DNA of 54,694 nt from Candidatus Campylobacter infans (lineage in GTDB: Bacteria > Campylobacterota > Campylobacteria > Campylobacterales > Campylobacteraceae), in the NCBI GenBank assembly GCA_009827235.1, contig SPMW01000008.1, forward strand, positions 1 through 54,694, read 5' to 3'. Positions 34,851 to 43,779 of the stretch are shown here, piece after piece. The position numbers and the translations under genes were made by a program. Every line of letters starts with the position of its first letter. The first letter of the stretch is position 1. The notes below the pieces were generated by a model that was given only the letters and a program-made list of their open reading frames with translations, searched no databases and had not been told where the DNA came from.

Positions 34851-35305
34851 TTTTTATCTTGCATATCAAAAATAAATTTTATAGGCGCACCATCGCCATC
34901 AACGCTGTAAGTGCCTTTTTTTTGATTGATGGTGATTTTATTGCCGTAAAGCTTTTTATCTGTGTCTATTTCGTGTAAATACGCCTTGCCACTTAGAATG
35001 TAGATTTGCGATGCTGGCTCGTAGCTAATCTCATCGCTACTGCCATCATAACGCTTGCCTTTAAGCTCTGCTTTAAAGCGCGCATTGCCACTGGCTGTGT
35101 ATTTGATAGGTTTTTTGTTTTTATCAAAAAGTATTTTTGCTTTGTTTGCTTGAAGGGTGTCGTATTTGCCATTTTTTATGGTTACATTGCCATTAAGGTT
35201 TGCTACAAGCGCGTTTTCATCGCCATCAAAGCTATCTGCTGTGATTTGGACTTGCTCGGCAAAAAGCCCTATAAAAAGCAAGCCAATAAATAAAAGAAAT
35301 TTCAT
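34847..35305 (-). CDS. lptA: LPS export periplasmic bridge protein LptA
   Basis: OstA-like beta-jellyroll protein carrying LPS between LptC and the outer membrane. Signal peptide KFLLFIGLLFIGLFA, then repeats of the OstA pattern (VQITADSFDGDENALVANLN, KNGKYDTLQANKAKI). A first ATG at 35317 overlaps its own ribosome binding site; ATG 35305, 11 bases after AAGGA, is preferred (152 aa). lptC overlaps upstream by a few bases. Confidence 0.9.
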   Translation of the reverse strand: MKFLLFIGLLFIGLFAEQVQITADSFDGDENALVANLNGNVTIKNGKYDTLQANKAKILFDKNKKPIKYTASGNARFKAELKGKRYDGSSDEISYEPASQIYILSGKAYLHEIDTDKKLYGNKITINQKKGTYSVDGDGAPIKFIFDMQDKK

Positions 35306-35820
35306 TTTTGTGTCCATCCTTGCACGCCATTTGCGTGCATTTTCTTAGTTGTTAGATTATATTTGCCGCTACTTGCGTGCATTTTGCTAGTGTTTTGCTC
35401 TATATCAAAGGGTTCTGGTGCGGTTAAAATTTTACTTTCTTTATCGAAAATTAGGCTATTTGAGCTGTATTTTAAACCGCTAGTTTTGTTTTGGTATTTG
35501 GCATTGCCTTGGAGGTGTGTGATATTGCCTTCTAGGCTTGCTTGATCTGCGCTAAGCTCGTGTAGCTCGCTATCTGGCGCATATAAGGCCCAAAACTTAC
35601 TTGCTATATCTTGCTCTTTGTAGCGCGTGATATTTTGTGCGCCGTATTTAGCGTAGGTTTTGCTGGTGTTTAATTCTATGATTTGAACATTATTTGCTTG
35701 CATATTTGCTATGCTGATATTATTTTTATCTATATCAATTTCAAAAGGATTATCAAGCATACTAAAAACCACGCTAACGCTAAAAAGCGTTATAAAAAAA
35801 TAAAAAATTCTAATACTCAT
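35302..35820 (-). CDS. lptC: LptC-like LPS export protein
   Basis: Bitopic inner-membrane protein: one N-terminal membrane segment (FYFFITLFSVSVVFSML), then a periplasmic LptC/OstA-type domain (LSADQASLEGNITHLQGNAKYQNKT, FDKESKILTAPEPFDI). 172 aa. Family assigned mainly from layout and its place between kdsC and lptA; sequence similarity of LptC proteins is low. Confidence 0.82.
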   Translation of the reverse strand: MSIRIFYFFITLFSVSVVFSMLDNPFEIDIDKNNISIANMQANNVQIIELNTSKTYAKYGAQNITRYKEQDIASKFWALYAPDSELHELSADQASLEGNITHLQGNAKYQNKTSGLKYSSNSLIFDKESKILTAPEPFDIEQNTSKMHASSGKYNLTTKKMHANGVQGWTQK

Positions 35821-35821
35821 C

Positions 35822-36316
35822 TTATAAAAATTTGGCTAAAAAGCTTTGATAATCTCCGTTTTTTTGCATAATAAGCTTTAACATCTGGCGAATTGCGCCA
35901 TGCCCGCCTTTTTTGCTTAGGATGATATCTGCGCATTTTTTGGTTTCTTTTATGGCGTCTTTTGGCGCAAAGCTCATTTTCACGGCTTTTAAAAGCTTTA
36001 TATCGTTTAAATCATCGCCTATGGCAGCAGCATTTTGAAAGCTTAAATTTTCTTTTTTTAAAATTTCTTTTGCGATTTTTAGCTTATCGCTAACGCCTTG
36101 AAAGCAATATTTTATATTTAATTCAGCGCATCGATTGGCTACTATTTGTGAGGTTTTGCCTGTGATTACGGCGCTGATGTAGCCTAGATTATTGCATTGT
36201 TGTAATAAAAAGCCATCTTTTACATCAAAGCGTTTAAGCTCTTCATTTGCATTGCCTTTATAAATAGCACCATCGCTCATGCACCCATCAATATCTAAAA
36301 AAATAATCTTAATCAT
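35822..36316 (-). CDS. kdsC: 3-deoxy-D-manno-octulosonate 8-phosphate phosphatase
   Basis: HAD phosphatase releasing Kdo for LPS core synthesis. Motif I FLDIDGCMSDG (Asp nucleophile), motif II SAVITGKTSQ, KEILKKENL, motif IV AAIGDDLNDIKLL, and the C-terminal KKGGHGAIRQM loop typical of KdsC. 164 aa. Overlaps hisB by four bases upstream; lptC follows after one base. Confidence 0.94.
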   Translation of the reverse strand: MIKIIFLDIDGCMSDGAIYKGNANEELKRFDVKDGFLLQQCNNLGYISAVITGKTSQIVANRCAELNIKYCFQGVSDKLKIAKEILKKENLSFQNAAAIGDDLNDIKLLKAVKMSFAPKDAIKETKKCADIILSKKGGHGAIRQMLKLIMQKNGDYQSFLAKFL

Positions 36317-36885
36317 AATACGCCTTTTGTGCTTGGGATTAAGGCTCGTTCATTTTGGCGTAGTGCACGGCGAAGTGCGATGGCAAGGGCTTTAAAGCAA
36401 GCTTCTGCTATGTGGTGAGCGTTTGTGCCTGAAATTTTACGGATATGTAAGCTGATTTTTGCATTAAAACAAAACGCGCGCATAAACTCTTCAACCAACT
36501 CACTATCAAAATTTCCAATCTTATCTTTCATTGGCACATCAAAAACCAAAAAGGCGCGATTTGATAGATCAAGCGCGCATTGAACAGCTGCTTCATCCAT
36601 CACAGCTATGCCATCGCCAAAGCGTTCTGCGTTTTTAAGTGGGTAGATTGCTTGATTTAGCGCCATTCCAAGCACAATCGCGCAATCTTCTACGCTATGA
36701 TGCCCATCAACTTCTAAATCGCCCTTGCAAGTTAAAGTGATATCAAAATAAGCGTGCTTACAAAGCGCGTGTAGCATATGATCAAAAAATCCTATGCCGG
36801 TATTTATATCGCATTCGCCCTTGCCGTTTATATTTAGGCTTAATTTTATATCGGTTTCTTTTGTGCTTCTAGTTAGTGTTATCAT
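36313..36885 (-). CDS. hisB: Imidazoleglycerol-phosphate dehydratase (single-domain)
   Basis: Sixth step of histidine synthesis. Manganese-binding motifs GFFDHMLHALCKHA, DGHHSVEDCAIVLG, FDVPMK and KISGTNAHHIAEACFKA are intact. 190 aa means only the dehydratase is present; there is no N-terminal HAD phosphatase, unlike the bifunctional HisB of C. jejuni as I recall it. It lies in an envelope-gene cluster between rlpA and kdsC. Confidence 0.95.
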   Translation of the reverse strand: MITLTRSTKETDIKLSLNINGKGECDINTGIGFFDHMLHALCKHAYFDITLTCKGDLEVDGHHSVEDCAIVLGMALNQAIYPLKNAERFGDGIAVMDEAAVQCALDLSNRAFLVFDVPMKDKIGNFDSELVEEFMRAFCFNAKISLHIRKISGTNAHHIAEACFKALAIALRRALRQNERALIPSTKGVL

Positions 36886-36927
36886 TTTTGCTCTTTTGAA
36901 TTAAAATTTTAAGCGTAATTAGCTAAA

Positions 36928-37821
36928 TTATTCTCTTACTATAAATGCTCCGCTTAAATCCGCATTAGCTTTTATAAAATCCTTTGCTTCTGCTTGGCTT
37001 CTAAATCCTGTTAAAAATACGCGATGTAGGTTATTTTCATCATCTGTGTAGCTTTTGATTATTGTTTTATAACCACCGCGGCCATTGTATTTTTGCTGGT
37101 AGGTTTTAGCTCCGGCTGGATTTTTAAATGCGCCTATTTGGATCATAAAAGTACCGCCACTTACCCCTGCTGTGCTTATTACGCCCACTCCGCCAAAATC
37201 ATCAAATTTTGAGTTTGTGTTAGGATTTGTGTGAGCGCTCCCATTGCTTTTTCCATAAGCGCTAGTATTATGCCCGCTATAATCGCCATAAAAGCCTACT
37301 ACTTCGAGCCTTACAGGGGCTGTGCCACTACTTAGCATATCGATTTTATTTGCTGCACTTTTGCTTAAATCAATTATTCGCCCCGCAACAAAAGGCCCAC
37401 GATCATTTATGCGAACTTGCGTGGTGCGATTATTTCGTAGGTTTGTAACTTTTATTATGGTATTCATCGGCAAGGTTTTGTGCGCTGCTGTCATCGCGTA
37501 CATATTGTAAATTTCGCCATTGCTGGTTTTTTTGCCGTGAAAATTTGGCCCATACCAGCTAGCTATGCCCGTTGCTTGGTCGCCTATATTTACTGTGGTT
37601 GGATAGTAGGTTTTGCCGTTTATTGTGTATGGGCGCATAGTGGCTTTTTGGCTAGCGGGGCTTGTGTTTGGCTTGCTTTTAAAATCCCCTGAGCTTGGCG
37701 CGTTTTTAAACTCCCAAGCATCATATCTTGGTAATTGCGCCGAGCTACATCCTGCTAGCAAAAATCCGCTAAGTAAGGCAAATATTAAAATTTGATGGAT
37801 TTTATTTTTTTGGAATAACAA
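36928..37821 (-). CDS. rlpA: RlpA-like septal lytic transglycosylase lipoprotein with SPOR domain
   Basis: Outer-membrane lipoprotein (FLLAGCSS lipobox). Double-psi beta-barrel at about residues 85-175: GIASWYGPNFHGKKTSNGE, TAAHKTLPMNTIIKVTN and VRINDRGPF, with the catalytic Asp in NDRGPF. C-terminal SPOR domain (about 220-297: FMIQIGAFKNPAGAKTYQQK), which binds denuded septal peptidoglycan. 297 aa. Overlaps the end of mltD by 20 bases. Confidence 0.93.
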   Translation of the reverse strand: MLFQKNKIHQILIFALLSGFLLAGCSSAQLPRYDAWEFKNAPSSGDFKSKPNTSPASQKATMRPYTINGKTYYPTTVNIGDQATGIASWYGPNFHGKKTSNGEIYNMYAMTAAHKTLPMNTIIKVTNLRNNRTTQVRINDRGPFVAGRIIDLSKSAANKIDMLSSGTAPVRLEVVGFYGDYSGHNTSAYGKSNGSAHTNPNTNSKFDDFGGVGVISTAGVSGGTFMIQIGAFKNPAGAKTYQQKYNGRGGYKTIIKSYTDDENNLHRVFLTGFRSQAEAKDFIKANADLSGAFIVRE

Positions 37822-38710
37822 GATTTACTCCTGTGGTTAATGATGTATTTTGCATATCATTTGCTATCATCAATGCTTTTATAGAGGTGCGAAATTTGCG
37901 TGAAATATCCATTAAAGTATCGCCTTTTCTTACTTTGTAGCTTCTTAGGCCTTTTAGTGCCAAATACGTGGCGTTTTTAATGGCTTCGTTTTTTAATGCG
38001 TCATTTGAGATGTTTGGGTTATTAAATAATCCATAGCCTGAGCTTACTACTTGGTTTAAATCCTCGGCAATTTGTGCTGTGATGATGATTTTGCGCACAA
38101 AATTTCTAGTTTCTTTGCTTAAATATCTTTTTTGGGCATTTAATAACACGCGCAAATCATCGCTACCAGCTCTTGTAATAGCCCTTCTAAGCGCGCCCTC
38201 GCCGCAGTTATAGGCTAATATCGCCAAATACCATTTACCAAATTTTTCATTTAGCATTTTTAGGTATTTAGCGGCTGCTTTGGTGCTAGCTACTGGATCT
38301 CGGCGTTCATCGATGTTGCCTTGGACTTTTAAGCCCATGGTTTTGGCTGTGCGGGGGATTAGCTGCCAAACGCCTGCTGCGCCTTGGCGTGAGGTGGCTT
38401 TATTTCTTAGCCCACTTTCAACTACTGCTAAATACAGCATTTCATCAGGGATTTCTTCATCTTTTAGCGCTTCTTGGACTAAAACTATATTGGCGTATTG
38501 CTCTTTAATCGCGCGCATTAGATGCTTTTTGTATTCTATGCCTTGTTTTTCTTTTAATTTTAAAAAATCTGGATCTTTGATGTAATGCGGGTCGATATCT
38601 AAATTTTTTAAGATATTTATATCTTTTGCGTAATCAATATGCTCGTTAAAATAAGCAAAGGCTATATTATGGGCAAAAAATATTGATAAAATTAGTTTAA
38701 AAAATTTCAT
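37802..38710 (-). CDS. MltD-like lytic transglycosylase with LysM domain
   Basis: Periplasmic murein hydrolase. Signal peptide KFFKLILSIFFAHNIAFA; SLT domain with catalytic Glu in AVVESGLRNKA, GAAGVWQLIP and AILAYNCGEGAL; C-terminal LysM (YKVRKGDTLMDISRKFRTS). An earlier in-frame start at 38731 exists, but ATG 38710 with AAGGAT ahead begins exactly at the signal peptide and is chosen (302 aa). It follows tatD by 10 bases. Confidence 0.92.
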   Translation of the reverse strand: MKFFKLILSIFFAHNIAFAYFNEHIDYAKDINILKNLDIDPHYIKDPDFLKLKEKQGIEYKKHLMRAIKEQYANIVLVQEALKDEEIPDEMLYLAVVESGLRNKATSRQGAAGVWQLIPRTAKTMGLKVQGNIDERRDPVASTKAAAKYLKMLNEKFGKWYLAILAYNCGEGALRRAITRAGSDDLRVLLNAQKRYLSKETRNFVRKIIITAQIAEDLNQVVSSGYGLFNNPNISNDALKNEAIKNATYLALKGLRSYKVRKGDTLMDISRKFRTSIKALMIANDMQNTSLTTGVNLVIPKK

Positions 38711-38720
38711 TTTTATCCTT

Positions 38721-39485
38721 TCATAAAGCAAAAAGTCTTAGTGCGTTTTGTGTGCTTAAATTTTCAACTTCTTCTAGGCTAAGATTTAAAATTTCACTCA
38801 TTTTAGCAGCTACAAAGCTAGTAAATGCTGGCTCATTGCGCTCGCCGCGTTTTGGAACTGGGGCAAGATATGGAGCGTCTGTTTCTAAAAGCAAACGCTC
38901 TTTTGGGATTTTTGGTAAAATTTCTACTAAATTTTTAGCATTTTTAAAGGTTAAAACCCCGCCTATGCCAAAATAAAATTTAGAACTCAAATCCAAAAAA
39001 ATAGGACTTGCATTATAGCAATGAAAAACTCCGCCCACTAATTCATTAAAATTTGCCTTAATCATATTAAAGCAATCTTCATTTGCATCTCTTACATGAA
39101 CTATTAGTGGTTTTTTTGTTTTGATTGCTAATTGAATTTGCGTCAAAAATACCGCCTTTTGCGTGGCTTTGTAATCTTGCGTGTTTTCTTTTGGCAAGCG
39201 AAAATAATCTAATCCGCATTCACCAACGGCTACGCATTTTTTATCTTTTAAATATTTTTCTAAGGTGTTTTCATCAATGGCATCGGCATGATAAGGATGC
39301 ACGCCTGCGCCAAAATAGATGTTTTCATACTTATTAGCAATTTTTTGTGCTTTTGCTAAATCATTTATATTTGCGCCTGGGATGATGATTTTGTCGATAT
39401 TATTTGCCTTAGCACGCTCTAAAACCGCGCTCAAATCAGCATCAAAGCTAATATCATCAAGATGACAATGCGTGTCTATAATCAC
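38721..39485 (-). CDS. TatD-family metal-dependent hydrolase (DNase)
   Basis: TIM-barrel metallohydrolase. IDTHCHLDD at 3-11, GVHPYHAD, AVGECGLDYFR, PLIVHVRDA, GVFHCYN and LLETDAPYLAP supply the metal ligands. 254 aa. First gene of the tatD-mltD-rlpA-hisB-kdsC-lptC-lptA-engB run, divergent from aspS. Confidence 0.93.
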   Translation of the reverse strand: MIIDTHCHLDDISFDADLSAVLERAKANNIDKIIIPGANINDLAKAQKIANKYENIYFGAGVHPYHADAIDENTLEKYLKDKKCVAVGECGLDYFRLPKENTQDYKATQKAVFLTQIQLAIKTKKPLIVHVRDANEDCFNMIKANFNELVGGVFHCYNASPIFLDLSSKFYFGIGGVLTFKNAKNLVEILPKIPKERLLLETDAPYLAPVPKRGERNEPAFTSFVAAKMSEILNLSLEEVENLSTQNALRLFAL

Positions 39486-39630
39486 AAACTATCCTTAAAA
39501 TAATCGCTGATTGTAGCAAAGTTAGGCTTAAATGAATATTTATAAAATTTGAAAAAATAAATTTTAAATATAATTTGAAATAAAACTTAATAAAATTTGG
39601 CTTATAAATATAGAATTAAGCTAAAAAGGT

Positions 39631-39636
39631 TATAAT
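39631..39636 (+). promoter_or_regulatory. Predicted -10 (TATAAT) for aspS
   Basis: GGTTATAATTGCGC, 30 bases before the ATG at 39661, with AAGGAC at 39651-39656. Same spacing and GCGC initiation context as the cysS promoter. Confidence 0.6.
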
Positions 39637-39660
39637 TGCGCTTTTTTTCAAAGGACAAAA

Positions 39661-41430
39661 ATGCGAAGCGGATATTGTACTGATATAGATCAAAGCAACA
39701 TCGGTGCTGATGTGGAGTTGGTAGGCTGGACTAATAGCTACCGAGATCATGGCGGGGTTATCTTTATAGATTTGCGCGATCGTAGTGGGATTATTCAATT
39801 AGTATGCGACCCAAGCGATAGTCAAAATGCGCATGAAATTGCTTCAAAAGTAAGAGATGAGTTTGTGCTAAGAGCGCGTGGCAAGGTGCGCGCAAGAAGC
39901 GAGGATATGATAAATCCTAAGCTAAAAACTGGCAAAATCGAAGTGGTTGTAAGCCAGTTAATTATAGAAAATGCTGCCGCGCCTTTGCCTTTTGTAATAG
40001 GCGATGAGAGCGTAGGAGAAGAAACTAGGCTAAAATATCGTTTTTTGGATTTAAGACGCGCTGGGGCATTTGATAAGTTTGCCTTACGCTCAAAGGCAGC
40101 AATAGCTGCTAGAAATGCGCTTGATAGTTTAGGATTTTTAGAGGTTGAAACCCCGGTTTTAACGCGCGCAACACCTGAGGGCGCAAGAGATTATTTGGTG
40201 CCAAGTCGCGTTCATAATGGTAGTTTTTATGCCTTGCCACAAAGCCCACAGCTTTTTAAACAGCTTTTAATGTGTGCTGGCTTTGATAAATATTTTCAAA
40301 TTGCTAGGTGTTTTCGCGATGAAGATTTACGCGCTGATCGCCAGCCTGAATTTACCCAAATTGACATTGAAATGAGCTTTTGCGAGCAAAAAGATGTGAT
40401 GAAAGTCGGCGAAGCCGTGCTCAAAGATATCTTTAAGGCTTGCGGACACGAGATAAAAACCCCATTTGCCATAATGCCTTATAATGAAGCCATGGAAAAA
40501 TACGGTAGCGATAAGCCTGATTTACGCTTTGATATGCCTTTAATCGATGTGGCTGAAATTTTTGTAAAATCAAATAATGCGATATTTAGCGATCCGCTAA
40601 AAGATGAAAAAGCTAGAAAGAAAAATCGTGCCAAGGCGATAGTAGTAAAAGGTGGCGATAATATTTTTAGCAAGCGTCAAATGCAAAGATTTGAAGAGTT
40701 TGTGCGAAAATTTGGTGCTAAGGGGCTTGCGTTTTTGCAAGTTAAGGGCGATGGCGTAGATGAAAATGCGCTAAAAGGTCCGCTTAATAAATTTTTTGAT
40801 TCAGATTCGCTTGTTAGATTGCGTGAAATTTGCGGGTTAGAAACTGGCGATGTGGTATTTTTTGGCGTGGGCGATAAAAAAACCGTGTTTGATTATATGG
40901 GCAGATTTAGATTATTTTTAGCTAATGAATTAAATCTTATTGATAAAGATAAATTAGAGTTTTTATGGGTGGTTGATTTTCCTATGTTTGAGCAAAATGA
41001 TGATGGCAGTTATTCAGCAATGCATCATCCTTTTACTATGCCAAATAATCCAGACGAGCCGGATTTAGAAGATATTACAAGCATAGCTTATGATGTGGTG
41101 TTAAATGGCATTGAGCTTGGCGGCGGTAGCATTCGCATACATAAAGATGATATTCAGCAAAAAGTCTTTAAATTATTGAAAATCAGCCAAGAAGAGCAAA
41201 GAGAAAAATTTGGCTTTTTGCTTGATGCGCTTAGCTTTGGCGCGCCACCACATGGTGGTATAGCCATAGGATTTGATAGGCTTATGATGCTAGTAACTAA
41301 AAGCGAAAGCATACGCGATGTAATCGCCTTTCCTAAAACCCAAAGAGCAACTTGCTTGATGACAAAGGCGCCAAGTGCGGTTAGTAACGAACAAATGCGC
41401 GAACTTGGCATAAAGCTAAGAGAAAAATAA
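39661..41430 (+). CDS. aspS: Aspartyl-tRNA synthetase
   Basis: Class II synthetase. N-terminal OB anticodon domain ([20 protein letters not shown]), motif 1 [11 protein letters not shown], the [10 protein letters not shown] flipping loop, motif 2 [19 protein letters not shown], a bacterial GAD insertion, and motif 3 [13 protein letters not shown]. 589 aa. Epsilonproteobacterial enzymes of this kind are usually non-discriminating and work with GatCAB (family knowledge). Head of aspS-adk-lipoprotein-ppa. Confidence 0.97.
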   Translation: MRSGYCTDIDQSNIGADVELVGWTNSYRDHGGVIFIDLRDRSGIIQLVCDPSDSQNAHEIASKVRDEFVLRARGKVRARSEDMINPKLKTGKIEVVVSQLIIENAAAPLPFVIGDESVGEETRLKYRFLDLRRAGAFDKFALRSKAAIAARNALDSLGFLEVETPVLTRATPEGARDYLVPSRVHNGSFYALPQSPQLFKQLLMCAGFDKYFQIARCFRDEDLRADRQPEFTQIDIEMSFCEQKDVMKVGEAVLKDIFKACGHEIKTPFAIMPYNEAMEKYGSDKPDLRFDMPLIDVAEIFVKSNNAIFSDPLKDEKARKKNRAKAIVVKGGDNIFSKRQMQRFEEFVRKFGAKGLAFLQVKGDGVDENALKGPLNKFFDSDSLVRLREICGLETGDVVFFGVGDKKTVFDYMGRFRLFLANELNLIDKDKLEFLWVVDFPMFEQNDDGSYSAMHHPFTMPNNPDEPDLEDITSIAYDVVLNGIELGGGSIRIHKDDIQQKVFKLLKISQEEQREKFGFLLDALSFGAPPHGGIAIGFDRLMMLVTKSESIRDVIAFPKTQRATCLMTKAPSAVSNEQMRELGIKLREK

Positions 41431-41492
41431 TTTTAATGCTTTTTGGCTAAATTTTAAAATTTTAATTTAAAATTTCTAAACAAAGGATCTTA

Positions 41493-42065
41493 ATGAAACA
41501 ATTGTTTTTAATCATCGGTGCGCCAGGCAGTGGCAAGACGACAGATGCTAGCTTAATCGCTAAAAATGATGAGAGTTTTGCCCATTATAGCACTGGTGAT
41601 TTATTGCGTGCTGAGGTAGCAAGTGCTAGCGAACTTGGCAAAACCATAGATGGATTTATTAGCAAGGGCAATTTAGTCCCACTTGATATCGTGGTAAATA
41701 CGATAGTTTCAGCTATTAAAGCAAGCTCTAAGGATTTGATTTTAATAGACGGCTATCCAAGAAGCGTAGAGCAAATGACCGCCCTTGATGATGTGCTAAG
41801 ATCTCAGCGCGATATAAAGCTTAAAGGCGTGGTAGAAGTAGAAGTAAGCGAACAAACAGCAAGAACGCGTGTGCTAGGGCGTGCGCGCGGAGCTGATGAT
41901 AATGATGAAGTTTTTGATAACAGAATGCAAGTTTATCTTCGCCCAATCAATGAAATACGCGCATTTTATGAGCGTCAAGGCCTGCTTCATACAATTAGTG
42001 GCGAAGCTGGCATAGATGAAATAGTAAGCAATCTAACAAATTTACTAAATACGCTAAAAGCGTAA
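41493..42065 (+). CDS. adk: Adenylate kinase
   Basis: Interconverts ATP+AMP and 2 ADP. P-loop [11 protein letters not shown] at 8-18 (Thr-Asp-Ala in place of the usual Thr-Gln-Ala), [21 protein letters not shown] and [18 protein letters not shown]. 190 aa: the short form with a minimal LID and no zinc cysteines. RBS AAAGGAT. Followed by the lipoprotein gene after 14 bases and then ppa, which removes pyrophosphate. Confidence 0.96.
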   Translation: MKQLFLIIGAPGSGKTTDASLIAKNDESFAHYSTGDLLRAEVASASELGKTIDGFISKGNLVPLDIVVNTIVSAIKASSKDLILIDGYPRSVEQMTALDDVLRSQRDIKLKGVVEVEVSEQTARTRVLGRARGADDNDEVFDNRMQVYLRPINEIRAFYERQGLLHTISGEAGIDEIVSNLTNLLNTLKA

Positions 42066-42079
42066 TCAAAGGAGAAAAT

Positions 42080-42553
42080 ATGAAAAAGCTAATTTTAGCT
42101 GTGGTTGTGCTTTTTGGTTTAACTGCTTGTTCGGATAAAAATTGGGTTCAAAGAGTAGATATTAATAAGCTTGAACGAGGCACCAAGGCTTATGCGATTT
42201 GTGGCCAAAGCGATGATGAGAAATATTTAGAGGCACAAATTAACGAAGAATTAAATAAAAGAGGTTATTTTGGCAAAGATGATTTACTAATAAAATGCTC
42301 TGTCATACAAAATGATAATATGGCAGAAAGCACGACAAAATCATTTGTATATAATTCAAAAGGCATTCTTTTAGCTAATTTTGAAGCTTATAATTTACAT
42401 TATGATTTTAGAAGCCAAAGAGGTTTAGGCGCAAATGCAAAAAATATAAGCGATTATGTGATTTATAAATTCTTAAAAATGAATGAAGTTGATAAAGCCA
42501 AAAAGCAAGAGCAAAAAAATAAAAAATACCTAAAACCAAAAACAAAGGCGTAA
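42080..42553 (+). CDS. Hypothetical lipoprotein between adk and ppa
   Basis: Not recognised. Signal peptide with lipobox LFGLTAC (Cys17), then a 140-residue soluble part with two further cysteines (YAICGQS, LIKCSV) that could form a disulfide, and a very basic tail (KKQEQKNKKYLKPKTKA). 157 aa. Strong RBS AAAGGAG. Cotranscribed with adk and ppa, which have no obvious link to a lipoprotein. Confidence 0.75.
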   Translation: MKKLILAVVVLFGLTACSDKNWVQRVDINKLERGTKAYAICGQSDDEKYLEAQINEELNKRGYFGKDDLLIKCSVIQNDNMAESTTKSFVYNSKGILLANFEAYNLHYDFRSQRGLGANAKNISDYVIYKFLKMNEVDKAKKQEQKNKKYLKPKTKA

Positions 42554-42555
42554 AA

Positions 42556-43074
42556 ATGGATATTTCAAAAATCAAAACCGGGCTAAACCCTGATAAATTA
42601 AATGCTGTAATTGAAATACCTTATGGCTCAAATATCAAATATGAAATAGATAAAGATAGCGGCGCTGTGGTGGTTGATCGCGTGTTGTATTCGGCGGTAT
42701 TTTATCCAGCTAATTACGGCTTTGTGCCAAACACCTTAGCTGATGATGGCGATCCAGCCGATATTTTGGTGCTAAATGATTATGCCTTGCAAGCTGGAAG
42801 TGTGATAGCTTGTCGTTTGATTGGTGTGCTAGTTATGGAAGATGAGGCTGGTATGGACGAAAAATTGCTAGCCGTGCCAGTTAGCAAAATCGACCCAAAA
42901 TACGATAATATCAAATCTTTTACAGATTTGCCTAAAATTACACAAGATCGCATTAAAAACTTTTTTGAAACCTATAAATTACTAGAACCTGGCAAATGGG
43001 TAAAAGTAAAAGGTTTTGAAGACGCTAAAAAAGCAGAAGAAATTTTACAAAAAGCTATTCAAAATTATAAATAA
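42556..43074 (+). CDS. ppa: Inorganic pyrophosphatase (family I)
   Basis: Hydrolyses pyrophosphate. Signature DDGDPADILVLNDY with the three metal-binding aspartates, IEIPYGSNIKYEIDKDSG and YPANYGFVPNT. 172 aa, the usual hexameric bacterial type. Starts two bases after the lipoprotein stop. A hairpin terminator follows. Confidence 0.97.
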   Translation: MDISKIKTGLNPDKLNAVIEIPYGSNIKYEIDKDSGAVVVDRVLYSAVFYPANYGFVPNTLADDGDPADILVLNDYALQAGSVIACRLIGVLVMEDEAGMDEKLLAVPVSKIDPKYDNIKSFTDLPKITQDRIKNFFETYKLLEPGKWVKVKGFEDAKKAEEILQKAIQNYK

Positions 43075-43088
43075 TTTATGCGATTTAT

Positions 43089-43120
43089 GCAAGCAAGTTT
43101 TGCTTTTGGCTTGCTTGCTT
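43089..43120 (+). terminator. Hairpin terminator after ppa
   Basis: Stem GCAAGCAAG / CTTGCTTGC (9 bp, perfect) around 12 bases, 15 bases beyond the ppa stop; the T-tract is short (TTGATTATT). The remaining gap to 43277 is an A/T-rich run of TTAAAATTT-type words with no ORF. Confidence 0.6.
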
Positions 43121-43277
43121 GATTATTGCAGGTAAATTTTAAAATTATTTAAATAAAATTTTCAAAATTTAAGTTTATTTTAAAAATTAAAATTTACCCA
43201 CAAAAAAATTAAAATTTATTCATAAAATATAAAAATTAAAATTTTAATCTTAATTTATAAAAATAAAATTTTAAAAT

Positions 43278-43682
43278 TTAAAACCCGTAAATGCGCTTGG
43301 TTTCGGCTTCGATTGGCTTTTTTTGCCCATTTTCATCTACGCTCACATAAGCTACATGCGCGCTAGTAACTGGCAAGCAAACAAACCCGCCATGCTCTCC
43401 AACGCGCTCAGCAATAACTTTAACCTCTACTTCAATTGAAGTTTTGCCTACTTTTTGCACCTTTGCATAGCAACTTATTATATCGCCCACAAAAACAGGA
43501 TTTTTAAAAATTACTTCTTTCATAGAGATTGTTACTACGCGTTTTGGGGCTAGTTCGCGCGCCGCTATGGCGCCTGCTAAATCGATTTGCGATAAAATCC
43601 AGCCACCAAAAATATTACCAGATGCGTTTGTATCGCTAGGCATCGCAACTACTTTAATCCTTGGCTCGCTCATATTTTTCAT
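43278..43682 (-). CDS. Acyl-CoA thioesterase (YciA-like hot-dog)
   Basis: Hexameric hot-dog acyl-CoA hydrolase. N-terminal AMPSDTNASGNIFGGWILSQ with catalytic Asn/Asp, DLAGAIAARELAP, and FKNPVFVGDIISCYAKV. 134 aa. Divergent from ciaB, the same pairing as in C. jejuni. The frame begins MKNMSEPRI, so Met1 or Met4 may start it. Confidence 0.92.
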   Translation of the reverse strand: MKNMSEPRIKVVAMPSDTNASGNIFGGWILSQIDLAGAIAARELAPKRVVTISMKEVIFKNPVFVGDIISCYAKVQKVGKTSIEVEVKVIAERVGEHGGFVCLPVTSAHVAYVSVDENGQKKPIEAETKRIYGF

Positions 43683-43748
43683 TTTTATCCTTATATTAAA
43701 ATTACAAAAGAATACATAATTTTAGCATAAATAGCGTAATTTTTTTGC

Positions 43749-43754
43749 TAAAAT
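43749..43754 (+). promoter_or_regulatory. Predicted extended -10 (TGCTAAAAT) for ciaB
   Basis: TAAAAT with an upstream TG, 25-30 bases before the ciaB start codon. Confidence 0.4.
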
Positions 43755-43779
43755 CACGCCTAAAATTATGGAGAATAAA

